A stretch of 64,000 bases of DNA from Streptomyces sp. NBC_00670 (lineage in GTDB: Bacteria > Actinomycetota > Actinomycetes > Streptomycetales > Streptomycetaceae). The stretch is taken from contig NZ_CP109017.1 in NCBI RefSeq assembly GCF_036226765.1, positions 682,001 to 746,000 on the forward strand. The letters run 5' to 3'. This document shows positions 33,696 to 47,059 of this stretch, in pieces. Below the pieces are notes generated by a model. It made no database searches, had not been told where the DNA came from, and saw nothing but the letters and a program-made list of their open reading frames with translations. The first letter of the stretch is position 1, and the number at the start of each line of letters is the position of its first letter. Made by a program: the position numbers and the translations under genes.

Positions 33696-34787
33696 CTAGG
33701 GAAGCCCCATGCGCCGCCTGTCCCTCAGCAGTAGCCACGCCAGGTACACACCTCCCGTGATCCCCGTCGTGACGCCCACCGGGAGCAGGGACGAGTGGGT
33801 GAGGCGTTGGGTGGTGAGGTCGGCCAGGGCGACCAGGAGCGCGCCCATCCACGCGGCGGGGAGGCAGTTCGGACCCGGTGTGCGCGTGAGGCGGCGGGCC
33901 AGCTGGGGCGCGGCCATCGCCACGAAGGGGACGGGACCGGCCGCGGCGACCGCCATCGCCGTGAGCCCCGTACCCGCCGCCAGCAGCACCAGCCGGCTGC
34001 GCTCCGCCGGCACCCCCAGTGCCCCGGCCGTGTCGTCGCCCATCTCCAGCATCGTCAGCCGCCGCCCGTACACCGTCACCACCGGGACGAGCACCACCAG
34101 GCCCAGCGCGGCCACGCGGACGTCGCTCCAGCCGCGGGCGTTGAGGGAGCCGATCAGCCAGCTCGCCGCCTGCGCGGCCTTGCCGATGTCGGCGCGGACG
34201 TACAGGAAGCTGGTCACGGCGCCGAGTACCGCCGAGGCGCCGATGCCGACGAGGACGAGTCGGTAGCCGTGCACGCCCTGTCTCCAGGCGAGCAGGTAGA
34301 CCGCGGCGGCCGTGACGAGGCCGCCGCAGACCGCACCGAGTGCCGTCTGCGGCGCGCCGGCGTCCAGGACGATGAGGGCGACGAGCGCGCCCGCCGAGGC
34401 CCCGTTGCCGAAGCCGATGATGTCGGGGCTGCCCAGCGGGTTGCGGGTCAGCGACTGGAAGACCGCGCCCGCCGTGCCCAGCCCGAAGCCGGCCAGAACC
34501 GCCACCAGGGCGCGCGGCAGCCGCAGATCGCGGACGACGAAGCCGGCGCCGGGCGGCCCGCCCCCGGTGAGGGTGCGGATCACCTCCGGGGGCGACAGTT
34601 CGTAGCTGCCGGTGCCGAGGGCCAGGACCGTCGCGCAGACGGTCAGCGCGGCGAGCGCGGCGCAGACCAGCACCGCGCGCGGGTCGTACCGCAGCGACCA
34701 GCGCCCGGCCCGCAGCAGCCCCCGTCGCGGGAAGAGGCGTACGGCGGCGGCACGCGTCCGCGCGTCCTGGGTGGTTCCGGTGCTCAC
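33696..34787 (-). CDS. FecCD-family ferri-siderophore ABC permease (second subunit)
   Basis: A 363-aa integral membrane permease. About ten helices are visible. The FecCD/BtuC signatures are LPRALVAVLAGFGLGTAGAVFQSLTRNPLGSPDIIGFGNGAS and GPVPFVAMAAPQLARRLTRTPG (the coupling region contacting the ATPase). GTG 34787 overlaps the stop of the first permease gene (GTGA), so the two are co-translated and should form a heterodimer. It belongs to the iron locus and probably imports ferric enterobactin with the lipoprotein encoded at 36044. No ATPase gene follows; transcription ends against DUF1360. Confidence 0.94.
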   Translation of the reverse strand: MSTGTTQDARTRAAAVRLFPRRGLLRAGRWSLRYDPRAVLVCAALAALTVCATVLALGTGSYELSPPEVIRTLTGGGPPGAGFVVRDLRLPRALVAVLAGFGLGTAGAVFQSLTRNPLGSPDIIGFGNGASAGALVALIVLDAGAPQTALGAVCGGLVTAAAVYLLAWRQGVHGYRLVLVGIGASAVLGAVTSFLYVRADIGKAAQAASWLIGSLNARGWSDVRVAALGLVVLVPVVTVYGRRLTMLEMGDDTAGALGVPAERSRLVLLAAGTGLTAMAVAAAGPVPFVAMAAPQLARRLTRTPGPNCLPAAWMGALLVALADLTTQRLTHSSLLPVGVTTGITGGVYLAWLLLRDRRRMGLP

Positions 34788-35884
34788 AGCCGCGCCGCCT
34801 TGCGTCGTCGTACCAGGTGGATGAAGAGCAGTCCGCCGAGGAACGCGGTGACCGTGCCCACCTCGATCTCGGAGGGCGGTACCAGGACGCGGCCGAGCAC
34901 GTCCGAGACGAGCAGCAGGACGGGCGCGTAGAGCGCGCAGTACGGCAGGGTCCAGCGGGGGTCGGGGCCGCAGACGGCGCGGGCCGCGTGCGGGACCATC
35001 AGCCCGATGAAGCCGATCGGGCCGCAGACCGCGGTGGCCGCGCCGGCCAGCAGGGTGATCGAGACGACCGCGAGCACGCGGGTGCGGCGGACCCGGGTGC
35101 CGAGCGCCCTGGCGGTGTCCTCGCCGAGGGCGAGCGCGCCCAGCGGGCGGGCCAGGGCGAGGGCGAGCACGGCCCCCGCCGCCAGCAGGGGCGCCACGGC
35201 GAGCAGCAGGTGCGGGTCGCGCCCGGCGAGGGTGCCCACCGACCAGTACCGCATGGAGTCGAGGTTGCCCAGGTCCCACAGTTGGAGCCCGTTGACGTAG
35301 CCGAACAGCGCGGCGTTGACGGCCGTCCCCGCGAGCGCGAGCCGCACCGGGGTGGCGAGGCGGCCGCCGCCCAGGGCGTTGACCGCGGTCGCGGCGAGGG
35401 CGGCGCCGGCCAGGGCGAACCACAGATAGCCGGTGAACGAGGTGACGCCGAGGACGCCGATCGCGGTGACGACGGCGGCGGAGGCACCGGCGTTGACGCC
35501 GAGCAGCCCGGGGTCGGCGAGCGGGTTGCGGGTGAGGGTCTGCATCACCGCGCCGGCCAGCCCGAGGGCGGCGCCGACGGCGATGCCGAGCAGGGTGCGG
35601 GGCAGCCGCAGCTCCCGCACGATCGCGTCGTCGGCGGTGCCGCCGGGGTCGAACAGGGCCGAGCGGACCTGGCCGAGCGGGATGTGCTCGGTGCCCACGG
35701 TCAGCGACAGGACCGCGGCGGCGAGCAGCAGCGCCAGGCCGAGCAGCAGCCCCGCCGGGCGGGCGACGGCGGCCCACGTGCGGCGCCCGCCGCCGTCCCC
35801 GAGACCGCCGCCGTCCCCGCCACCGCCTCTCCCGCCGTCGCCCTTGGGCAGCGCGGCGGCGGGGGTCGCGGTCTGCGGACGCAT
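34784..35884 (-). CDS. FecCD-family ferri-siderophore ABC permease (first subunit)
   Basis: A 366-aa permease. A Gly/Asp-rich cytoplasmic leader (about 14-34) precedes roughly ten helices. Family signatures are RELRLPRTLLGIAVGAALGLAGAVMQTLTRNPLADPGLLGVNAGAS and GPIGFIGLMVPHAARAVCGPDPR. The 3' end overlaps the next permease gene by 4 bp. Its start lies 81 bp from an excellent iron box (35965-35983), so expression should be derepressed in low iron together with the divergent enterobactin operon. Confidence 0.94.
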   Translation of the reverse strand: MRPQTATPAAALPKGDGGRGGGGDGGGLGDGGGRRTWAAVARPAGLLLGLALLLAAAVLSLTVGTEHIPLGQVRSALFDPGGTADDAIVRELRLPRTLLGIAVGAALGLAGAVMQTLTRNPLADPGLLGVNAGASAAVVTAIGVLGVTSFTGYLWFALAGAALAATAVNALGGGRLATPVRLALAGTAVNAALFGYVNGLQLWDLGNLDSMRYWSVGTLAGRDPHLLLAVAPLLAAGAVLALALARPLGALALGEDTARALGTRVRRTRVLAVVSITLLAGAATAVCGPIGFIGLMVPHAARAVCGPDPRWTLPYCALYAPVLLLVSDVLGRVLVPPSEIEVGTVTAFLGGLLFIHLVRRRKAARL

Positions 35885-35964
35885 GACGTCTTGTCTCCGG
35901 TCTCTTCCGGGGCCGAGGGCATGGCCCGACAGGCCCTGCGGACGGCCGTCCGATCATGATGTGC

Positions 35965-35983
35965 TTAGCTTAGGCTAACCTAA
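35965..35983. promoter_or_regulatory. Iron box (DmdR/IdeR-type operator), divergent promoter region
   Basis: TTAGCTTAGGCTAACCTAA matches the TTAGGTTAGGCTAACCTAA iron-box consensus at 18 of 19 positions. It lies between the permease start (35884, -) and the lipoprotein start (36044, +), placed to repress both when iron is plentiful. Confidence 0.92.
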
Positions 35984-36043
35984 GTCGACCTGTTGACGAT
36001 ATTGGCGACAACCACCGGGCAACCAACGAGGAGTCACTCCGTC

Positions 36044-37027
36044 ATGTACCCCACCCGAGCCCCCCGCAGAGCGTTCCTGGCCTCCACCGCGGCCCTCGCC
36101 ACCGGAGCGCTGCTCCTCACCGGCTGCGGCAGCGACGACGGCGACAGCGGGAGCGCGAGAAGCGAGGGAGCCGCCACCACCCGCGAGGTCACCGACGCCC
36201 AGGGCCGCACGGTGGAGGTGCCGGCCGCACCGAAGAAGGTCGTCGCGCTGAGCGAGCCGACGCTGGACGCCGCCCTCGCGCTCGGCATCGAGCCGGTCGG
36301 CACCACGGCCGGCCGCGGCCAGAAGGGCGTCTCCACCTACCTCGCCGGCAAGGCGAAGAACTCCGAGGTCGTCGCCACCGTCGCCGAGGCCGACCTGGAG
36401 AAGGTCGCCGCCCTCCGACCCGATCTGATCCTGCTCGACGAGACGACCGCCGCCAAGAGCCAGGTGAGCAAGCTCCGGGAGATCGCCCCCACCGTGCTCA
36501 CCGCCAAGCTCAACGAGGACTGGAAGGAGGCCTTCACCGCCACCGCCGAGGCCCTCAACGAGAAGAGCCGGGCGGAGAAGATACTCGACGACTTCGACGC
36601 CGACGTGGCCACCACCAGGAAGAAGCTCGGCGACAACGCCGACGCCGTGGTCAGCGTCGTCCGGTGGCAGAACAACGCGCCCTCCGTCGTCGGCGTGGGC
36701 AAGAACCACGTGGGCTCCACCCTCACCGCCCTCGGCGTTCGGCGCCCCGCCAATCAGCAGGGCTCCGGCGTCGGGCACAGCGAGCCGATCAGCCTGGAGA
36801 AGCTGTCCACCATCGACGGCGACTGGCTGTTCTTCGGAGTCCTCGGCGACGAGGCGGCCGGTGAGACGGCGTACGCCGGAGCGCGCAAGGCGACCAACTT
36901 CGCCCGGCTGAAGGCGGAGAAGGAGGGGCACGTCGTGGTGGTGCAGGGCTCGGCGTGGAACAGCGCGGGCGGGCCACTGGCGGCGCGGATCGTCCTGGAC
37001 GACCTCACGAAGGCGCTCGCCTCATGA
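36044..37027 (+). CDS. Ferri-siderophore-binding lipoprotein (FepB/FecB-like)
   Basis: A 327-aa type III (helical-backbone) substrate-binding protein. The signal MYPTRAPRRAFLASTAALATGALLLTGC contains both an RR pair and a lipobox LLTGC. The mature part has REVTDAQGRTVEVPAAPKKVVALSEPTLDAALALGIEPVG, KVAALRPDLILLD and the C-terminal domain ending near 320. ATG 36044 has GAGGAG 9 nt upstream. Its stop overlaps the entA start (ATGA), so binding protein and biosynthesis genes are one operon. The likely ligand is ferric enterobactin or its linear forms, inferred from context. Confidence 0.93.
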   Translation: MYPTRAPRRAFLASTAALATGALLLTGCGSDDGDSGSARSEGAATTREVTDAQGRTVEVPAAPKKVVALSEPTLDAALALGIEPVGTTAGRGQKGVSTYLAGKAKNSEVVATVAEADLEKVAALRPDLILLDETTAAKSQVSKLREIAPTVLTAKLNEDWKEAFTATAEALNEKSRAEKILDDFDADVATTRKKLGDNADAVVSVVRWQNNAPSVVGVGKNHVGSTLTALGVRRPANQQGSGVGHSEPISLEKLSTIDGDWLFFGVLGDEAAGETAYAGARKATNFARLKAEKEGHVVVVQGSAWNSAGGPLAARIVLDDLTKALAS

Positions 37028-37836
37028 CGGGCGCCCCCATGCCCGCGCCGGACGAGGAGTTCGGCGGCCGGCTCGTCCTCGTCACCGGGGCGGCCCGGGG
37101 CATCGGCGCCGCCGTGGTCCGGGCGTTCGCGGCGCGCGGCGCCCATGTACTGGCCACCGACGTGGACGGCGACGGGGTACGGCGCCTCGCGGCCACGTGC
37201 GAGGGGACGGTCACCGCCCGCCCGCTCGACGTCACCGACTCCGGCGCCGTGGAGGCCCTGGTCGCCGAGGCCGAGGACACCCTCGGCCCGCTGGACGTCG
37301 CCGTCAACGTGGCCGGGATCCTGCGGAGTGCGGCGACGGTGGACCTCACCGACGAGGACTGGGCGGCCACCTTCGCCGTCAACACCACCGGCGTCTTCCA
37401 CGTCGGCCGGGCCGCCGCCCGCCGCATGGCCGACCGGGGGCACGGCGCCCTCGTCACCGTCGCCTCCAACGCGGCCGGCATCCCCCGCGCCCACATGTCG
37501 GCGTACGCGGCCTCGAAGGCGGCGGCGGTGATGTTCACCAAGTGCCTCGGTCTGGAACTGGCCGCGAGCGGGGTGCGCTGCAACACCGTGTGCCCCGGCT
37601 CGACCCTCACCGACATGCAGCGCGCGATGTGGACCGCGTCCGGCACCACCGCCGAGACCGGCGCCCGGCACGTGATCGAGGGCGATCTCGCCGCGCACCG
37701 CACCGGCATCCCGCTGGGCCGGATCGCCGACCCGGCCGACATCGCCGAGGCCGTCGTCTTCCTGGCCTCCGACCGCGCCCGGCACATCACCCTGCACGAC
37801 CTGTACGTCGACGGCGGCGCCACCCTGCGCGCCTGA
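37024..37836 (+). CDS. entA: 2,3-dihydro-2,3-dihydroxybenzoate dehydrogenase
   Basis: A 270-aa classical [20 protein letters not shown] (NAD loop), NVAGIL (NNAG equivalent), catalytic Ser in VTVASNAAG and YAASKAA, then [14 protein letters not shown], the conserved EntA/DhbA segment. It oxidises 2,3-dihydro-DHB to 2,3-dihydroxybenzoate with NAD. The start ATG 37024 overlaps the lipoprotein stop by 4 bp. It is followed after 47 bp by entC. The gene order A-C-E-B-F equals the Bacillus dhbACEBF order. Confidence 0.95.
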   Translation: MTGAPMPAPDEEFGGRLVLVTGAARGIGAAVVRAFAARGAHVLATDVDGDGVRRLAATCEGTVTARPLDVTDSGAVEALVAEAEDTLGPLDVAVNVAGILRSAATVDLTDEDWAATFAVNTTGVFHVGRAAARRMADRGHGALVTVASNAAGIPRAHMSAYAASKAAAVMFTKCLGLELAASGVRCNTVCPGSTLTDMQRAMWTASGTTAETGARHVIEGDLAAHRTGIPLGRIADPADIAEAVVFLASDRARHITLHDLYVDGGATLRA

Positions 37837-37883
37837 GCGCCGCCGCCCCTCTCCCCCGCCGGAGACATCCCTTGGAGACATCC

Positions 37884-39098
37884 ATGACCGCCTCCCTGAC
37901 CACCTCCCTGCGCGAAGCCGCCACCGCCGGTCCGCCGGTCTCCCCCGGTGCCGCGACCGCCCTGCTCGAGGCCTACCGGCCGGACACCGACCGGTTCCTC
38001 GCCGCGCCCGGGCACACCCTGCTCTGCCGGGGCACCGCCGCCGAAGTCCCGCACGACGAACGCCCGTTGACCGAGCGGGTACGAACGGTCCTGCGCGGCC
38101 GGCGGCGTGCGGGCGGCCCGTCGCCGGTCGTCGTCGGCTCGCTGCCGTTCGCCCCGGACGCCCCGCCCGCACTCGCCGTGCCCGAGCGGGTGCGCTGGGC
38201 GCCGCCGCTGCGCGAGGACCCGCTGATCGCGCTGCCGGTGCCGGACACCGACACGCGCGCCGACTGGCGGGTCCGGGAGGTCCCGGCGGCCGGGCGGTAC
38301 GGGGAGGCGGTGGCCGCGGCGGTGGCGCGGATGCGGGCCGGGGAGTTCGACAAGGTCGTCCTCGCCCGCACCCTGGAGCTGACCGCCCCGCGCACCCCCG
38401 ATCTGCCGGCCATGCTGCGCCGGCTCGCCCGCCGCGACCCGGCCGGCTACACCTTCGCCGTGCCCACGGCCCCGGGCCGCACCCTGATCGGCGCCAGCCC
38501 CGAACTGCTCGTCGCCCGCCGGGGCGACACGCTCACCGCCAACCCGCTGGCCGGGTCCGCCCCGCGCAGCGCCGACCTCGCCGAGGACGTACGGCGGGCC
38601 GCGGCGCTCCTGGAGTCGCCCAAGGACCTGCACGAACACGCGGTGGTCGTGGCCGCCGTGCGCGAGGCGCTGGCCCCGTTCTGCACCCGTCTGGAGGTCC
38701 CCGAGCGGCCCACGCTCGTCCGTACCGCCGCCCTGTGGCATCTGTCGACGACCGTCACCGGCGAGCTCGCCGACCCCGGGTCCGCCACCGCCCTCGACCT
38801 CGCCCGCGCGCTGCACCCGACCCCGGCCGTGTGCGGCACGCCGACCCGGACGGCCCGCGCGGTCATCGCGGAGTCCGAGCCGTTCGACCGGGGCCCGTAC
38901 ACCGGGATGGTCGGCTGGCAGGACGCGGACGGCGACGGCGAGTGGGTGGTGACGATCCGCTGCGCGGAGGCCGAGGGCCGGGCGCTGCGGCTGTTCGCGG
39001 GCGCCGGTGTGGTGGCCGCCTCGACGCCGGAGGCGGAGACCGCGGAGACGGCCGCCAAGTTCCGCACCTTCCTCAGCGCGGTGGGAGCGGCCCTGTGA
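37884..39098 (+). CDS. entC: Isochorismate synthase
   Basis: A 404-aa chorismate-binding enzyme (EntC/DhbC/MenF family). Catalytic-domain motifs: [78 protein letters not shown] and [12 protein letters not shown]. It converts chorismate to isochorismate with Mg2+. ATG 37884 (GGAGAC upstream) follows entA by 47 bp, and the stop overlaps the entE start by 4 bp. The N-terminal 130 residues are less conserved, as usual. An MenF role is less likely given the neighbours. Confidence 0.95.
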   Translation: MTASLTTSLREAATAGPPVSPGAATALLEAYRPDTDRFLAAPGHTLLCRGTAAEVPHDERPLTERVRTVLRGRRRAGGPSPVVVGSLPFAPDAPPALAVPERVRWAPPLREDPLIALPVPDTDTRADWRVREVPAAGRYGEAVAAAVARMRAGEFDKVVLARTLELTAPRTPDLPAMLRRLARRDPAGYTFAVPTAPGRTLIGASPELLVARRGDTLTANPLAGSAPRSADLAEDVRRAAALLESPKDLHEHAVVVAAVREALAPFCTRLEVPERPTLVRTAALWHLSTTVTGELADPGSATALDLARALHPTPAVCGTPTRTARAVIAESEPFDRGPYTGMVGWQDADGDGEWVVTIRCAEAEGRALRLFAGAGVVAASTPEAETAETAAKFRTFLSAVGAAL

Positions 39099-40777
39099 CC
39101 GGCACCGACCCGCGTGCGACGGACGCCCTCACCCCCGGCCTCGACGCCCCCACCTGGCCGCCCGAGTGCGCCGCGCGGTACCGCGCCGCCGGGTACTGGC
39201 GGGGCGAGACGTTCGGCGACATGCTGCGCGCCCGGGCCGCCGCCCACCCCGACCGGACGGCGCTGGTGGATCCGGCGCCCGCGCGGCGCACCTGGAGCTA
39301 CCGGGAGCTGGACGGGCGGGCCGACCGGCTGGCCGCCGGGTTCGCCGCACGCGGGATCGGACGCGGCGACCGGGTCGTCGTCCAACTGCCCAACATGGGC
39401 GAGTTCGTGGAGGTGGTCTTCGCCCTGTTCCGCCTCGGCGCGCTGCCGGTGTTCGCGCTGCCCGCGCACCGGGACACCGAGATCGCCCACTTCTGCGCCT
39501 TCGCCGAGGCCGTCGCGTACGTGGTCCCGGACCGGCACGCCGGTTACGACCACCGCGCGCTCGCCTCCCGGGTGCGGGAGCGCACGCCGGGTCTGCGGCA
39601 CGTCTTCGTGGCCGGTGAGCCGGGTGAGCACACCGCCCTGGCGGACGTGCCGTGCGACGTGCCCGCGGCCGGGCTGCCGGCGGGTCCCGCGGCGCACGAG
39701 CTGGCCTTCCTCCAGCTCTCCGGCGGCACCACCGGCGTCTCCAAGCTGATCCCGCGCACCCACGACGACTACCTGTACTCGCTGCGGGGCTCCAACGAGA
39801 TCTGCGGGGTCGACGCGGACACCCGCTTCCTCGTCGTACTGCCCGCCGCGCACAACTTCCCCATGAGCTCGCCCGGCTGGCTGGGCACGCTGTGCGCGGG
39901 CGGCACGGTGGTGCTGTGCCCGCGCCCCGACCCGGCCACCGCGTTCGCGCTCATCGAGCGGGAGCGGATCACCATGACGGGTCTGGTGCCGCCGCTCGCC
40001 CTGGTGTGGACCGAGGCCGCGCCCACCGCCGAACACGACCTGTCCGCCCTGGAGTTGGTCCTCGTCGGCGGCGCCAAGTACGGCGCGGAGGCGGCCCGGC
40101 GCCTCGAGCCCGCGCTGGGCTGCCAGCTGATGCAGGTCTTCGGCATGGCCGAGGGACTGGTCAACTACACACGGCTCGACGACGACACGGAGACCGTCGT
40201 CACCACGCAGGGCCGGCCGATCTCCCCCGACGACGAGATCCGCGTCGTCGACGACACCGGCGCGGACGTCCCCGAGGGCGAGCCGGGCCAGCTGCTGACC
40301 CGGGGCCCGTACACCATCCGCGGCTACTGGCGGGCCCCCGAGCACAACGCGCGGGCCTTCACCGAGGACGGCTTCTACCGCACCGGCGACGTGGTGCGCC
40401 GACTGCCCGGCGGGCATCTGGTCGTCGAGGGGCGGGCCAAGGACCAGATCAACCGGGGCGGCGAGAAGATCGCCCCGGAGGAGGTCGAGAACGTCCTGCT
40501 CGCCCACCCCGCCGTGCACGACGCCTCCGTCGTCGCCGTGCCCGACCCCTACCTCGGTGAGCGCTCCCTGGCCTACGTGATCCTGCGCGCCGGTGCCGGG
40601 CCGCTGAAGCCGGCGGCGGTCAAACGGTTCGTGCGGGAGCGGGGGATCGCCGCGTACAAGGTGCCGGACCTCGTCGAGTTCGTCGACGCGTTCCCGCGGA
40701 CCGGGGTCGGCAAGGTCAGCAAGAAACACCTGCGCGCCGCCGCGCCCACGTCCACGCCCGTCCCCGAGCAGCACTGA
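39095..40777 (+). CDS. entE: 2,3-dihydroxybenzoate-AMP ligase
   Basis: A 560-aa ANL-superfamily adenylating enzyme. [21 protein letters not shown] is the P-loop. [16 protein letters not shown] carries the His-Asn pair typical of aryl-acid-activating domains such as Dhb[25 protein letters not shown] and [17 protein letters not shown] follow. It activates DHB and loads the free aryl carrier protein encoded at 41443. The start is GTG 39095, overlapping entC. The catalytic C-terminal Lys is in [10 protein letters not shown]. It is full length for the family (about 540). Confidence 0.96.
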   Translation: MTGTDPRATDALTPGLDAPTWPPECAARYRAAGYWRGETFGDMLRARAAAHPDRTALVDPAPARRTWSYRELDGRADRLAAGFAARGIGRGDRVVVQLPNMGEFVEVVFALFRLGALPVFALPAHRDTEIAHFCAFAEAVAYVVPDRHAGYDHRALASRVRERTPGLRHVFVAGEPGEHTALADVPCDVPAAGLPAGPAAHELAFLQLSGGTTGVSKLIPRTHDDYLYSLRGSNEICGVDADTRFLVVLPAAHNFPMSSPGWLGTLCAGGTVVLCPRPDPATAFALIERERITMTGLVPPLALVWTEAAPTAEHDLSALELVLVGGAKYGAEAARRLEPALGCQLMQVFGMAEGLVNYTRLDDDTETVVTTQGRPISPDDEIRVVDDTGADVPEGEPGQLLTRGPYTIRGYWRAPEHNARAFTEDGFYRTGDVVRRLPGGHLVVEGRAKDQINRGGEKIAPEEVENVLLAHPAVHDASVVAVPDPYLGERSLAYVILRAGAGPLKPAAVKRFVRERGIAAYKVPDLVEFVDAFPRTGVGKVSKKHLRAAAPTSTPVPEQH

Positions 40778-40792
40778 AAGGCCCCCTGACCC

Positions 40793-41446
40793 ATGGCACT
40801 TCCCGCCATCGCCCCCTATCCGCTCCCGGCCGGTGACGAACTGCCGGTCAACCGGGTCCCCTGGACCGTGGACCCGGCGCGGGCCGTGCTGCTCGTGCAC
40901 GATCTGCAGCACCACTTCCTGCGCGCGTTCCCGCCCGGTGCGCAGCCCCTCGCCGGAATGCTCGACAACACCGCACGCGTGCTGAAGGAGTTCCGCCGGC
41001 TCGGCGTACCCGTCGTGCACTCCGCCCAGCGCGGCGGCCAGAGCCCCGAGGAGCGCGGGCTCCAGCTCGACTTCTGGGGCCCGGGCGTCGCCGACGACCC
41101 CGAGGCGCTCGCGCCCCCCGCGCGGGTGGCGCCGGAGCCGGGCGAGACGGTGCTGACGAAATGGAAGTACAGCGCGTTCGTCCGCACCGATCTGGCGGCG
41201 CTGATGCGCGGCTGGGGCCGCGACCAGTTGGTGATCGTCGGTGTGTACGCGCACATCGGGGTACTCATCAGCGCCTGCGACGCATGGATGCGGGACATCC
41301 AGGCGTTCGTCGTGGCCGACGCCGTGGCGGACTTCTCCCGCGCCGACCACGACATGGCCCTGCGCTGGGCCGCCGGCCGCTGCGCGGTCGTCACCACCAC
41401 CGACGCGCTCGTGACCACCCGCGACGCACTGGCCGAGGAGCTGTGA
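40793..41446 (+). CDS. entB: Isochorismatase (stand-alone EntB N-terminal type)
   Basis: A 217-aa isochorismatase-fold hydrolase: [23 protein letters not shown] (catalytic Asp), [20 protein letters not shown] (Lys region) and [21 protein letters not shown]. The usual amidohydrolase nucleophile Cys is replaced by Ala in YAHIG, as in true isochorismatases. It splits isochorismate to pyruvate and 2,3-dihydro-DHB. Unlike E. coli EntB it lacks a fused aryl carrier domain, which is encoded by the next, overlapping gene. Gap to entE is 15 bp. Confidence 0.95.
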   Translation: MALPAIAPYPLPAGDELPVNRVPWTVDPARAVLLVHDLQHHFLRAFPPGAQPLAGMLDNTARVLKEFRRLGVPVVHSAQRGGQSPEERGLQLDFWGPGVADDPEALAPPARVAPEPGETVLTKWKYSAFVRTDLAALMRGWGRDQLVIVGVYAHIGVLISACDAWMRDIQAFVVADAVADFSRADHDMALRWAAGRCAVVTTTDALVTTRDALAEEL

Positions 41447-41705
41447 GCCGTATGTCCGTGAGCCGTACGCCCGTGAGCCGTGTGTCCCTCACCGTGGAGC
41501 GGATACGCCGTGACGTCGCCGAGTCGCTCGGCGAGGACCCGGCGGAGATACCCCTGGACGACAACCTCGTGGACTGGGGCCTGGATTCGGTCCGCGTGAT
41601 GACGCTGCTGGAGCGCTGGCGCCGCGAGTACGGGGTGCGGGCGGACTTCGAGGACCTCGCCGAGCACCCGGCCGTGGAGAGCTGGGCGGCGCTGCTGGGG
41701 GCGTC

Positions 41706-41709
<4 letters not shown>
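41443..41709 (+). CDS. Free-standing aryl carrier protein
   Basis: An 88-aa carrier protein from GTG 41443 (ATG 41452 is an alternative). After a serine/arginine-rich lead ([14 protein letters not shown], itself a small repeat) comes [42 protein letters not shown]. Ser49 in GLDS is the phosphopantetheine site. It corresponds to the C-terminal domain of E. coli EntB. It overlaps entB and the synthetase gene by 4 bp each, so the three are translationally coupled. It carries DHB from EntE to the condensation domain. Confidence 0.93.
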
Positions 41710-45636
<3,927 letters not shown>

Positions 45637-45656
<20 letters not shown>

Positions 45657-46914
45657 CACCGGCCGGCCGGTCACGGGACAGCAACTCCACGATCCCGTCG
45701 GCCAGTTCCGTGCGCCAGCACAGATAGTCGTGGCCGCCGTTGAACTCCCGGTAGATGGCATCGTCGTACCCGGCGGCGGCGAGGGTGTCGCGCAGCCGCC
45801 GGGCGGCGGGCAGGGCCACCCACTCCTGCTCGCCGAAGGAGAGCCGGAAGCGCACCGGCAGCCGGGGCGTCGCCGCGATCCGGCCGGTGAGCCACTCGGA
45901 CTCGGGCCCTGCGGGCCACCAGAAGGAGCCGGACTGCACGAGCGCGTTGCCGAAGCGGTGCGGGGCGGACACGGCGGCGTAGGCGGCGGTGAGTCCGCCG
46001 AGGCTCTGCCCGGCGACGACGGTGCGCGCCGGGTCGGCGGTGAGCGGCAGCCGCCCGGCGGCCCAGGGCAGCAGTTCGCCGGTGAGGAAGCCGACGTACT
46101 CGGGCCGGCAGCTCAGCTCCGCCCACCGGGTGGCGGCATCGACCGAGTCGGGCAGCAGGGCGGCGAGCGGCGGGACGCGGCCGTCGGCGATCAGGTTGTC
46201 GAGGAGGTGCGCGAGGCCGAGTCGGGGCCCCCAGTGCTCGCCGTCGAGCAGGACGAGAACGGGCAGCTCCCGTGCCTCCGCTGAAGGAACCGGGGGCTCG
46301 TACAGCCACACGCGCCGGGCACTCGGCAGTCGGTGCTCGCCGAGCGTCCCGCGCGGGACGCCGTCCCTCGGTTCCCAGTCCACCGCGCGCGGGGCCGCCG
46401 GGAGTTCGGCGTACGACACGGCAGGACCACCCCAACGCCGGGGCAGCGCGCGGGTGTTGTACGGATCGGTACGGCGCCGGGTGCGCAGCCACGGCCAGTG
46501 GCCGGGGCTGTCGGGGCCGGGGCCGTCGCCCTCGTCGACGTGGAGTTCGTAGGTGCCGCGCCAGTCGTGGCGGAGCCGGAGGGTGAAGTGCCAGACGTCG
46601 GTGCCGGGCAGGTGCTCCATCAGGTTGCCCTCGGGGTGCCGGGGGTCGCCGAGTTTGTTGGGCACGACCTGGACGGCACGGGTGGCGGGGGTGCCGCGCC
46701 AGAGGAAGGTGACCGCACGGTGGTCGGCGCGGCCCCGCGGGTCGGGGCCGACGAGCGGGGTGCCCAGGCGGCGTACGTCGGCCCAGAACGCGTCGGTCCG
46801 GCCGGGGGCCGGCAGGGCGTGGGCGGTGGGTGCGGCGAGCCGGGGCAGGGTGCCGGGGCGGGGCAGCCGCGGCGGGTGGTGCGGGGTGTCGTGCGGCGGC
46901 ACGGAGGTGGTCAT
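45637..46914 (-). CDS. fes: Enterobactin esterase (Fes-like)
   Basis: A 425-aa cytoplasmic alpha/beta hydrolase. An N-terminal domain (about 25-170; VTFLWRGTPATRAVQVVPN and TDVWHFTLRLRHDWRGTYEL) is typical of Fes. The hydrolase domain has LPVLVLLDGEHW, VAGQSLGGLTAAYAAV (nucleophile Ser) and EFNGGHDYLCWR (catalytic His). Fes opens ferric enterobactin so that iron can be reduced and released. It has no signal peptide. The start is ATG 46914, 63 bp from an iron box, and it is divergent from the YncE-like gene. Its presence supports a cyclic trilactone product. Confidence 0.93.
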
Positions 46915-46976
46915 GGTGCGGGGGCCTGGCTTTCGTCGGACGAGTGGCGCGTGTCACGCCACCCTTGGTCATCAAC

Positions 46977-46995
46977 TTAGGTAAGCCTAAGCTAA
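46977..46995. promoter_or_regulatory. Second iron box, esterase/YncE divergent promoter region
   Basis: On the minus strand it reads TTAGCTTAGGCTTACCTAA, 17 of 19 to the iron-box consensus and 18 of 19 to the box at 35965-35983. It lies between starts at 46914 (-) and 47060 (+), so both genes should be iron repressed. Confidence 0.88.
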
Positions 46996-47059
46996 CTTCT
47001 TACCAGCGCCTCTCGCGCTCTTGATCCTTCCCTCTTTCGCAGATCCCAGGGAGTCCGTC

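Noticed and set aside
37024..37836. Assignment of the EntA gene as a generic SDR unrelated to the siderophore.
   Set aside because: Overlap with the binding-protein gene, A-C-E-B-F order and the [14 protein letters not shown] segment favour 2,3-dihydro-DHB dehydrogenase.
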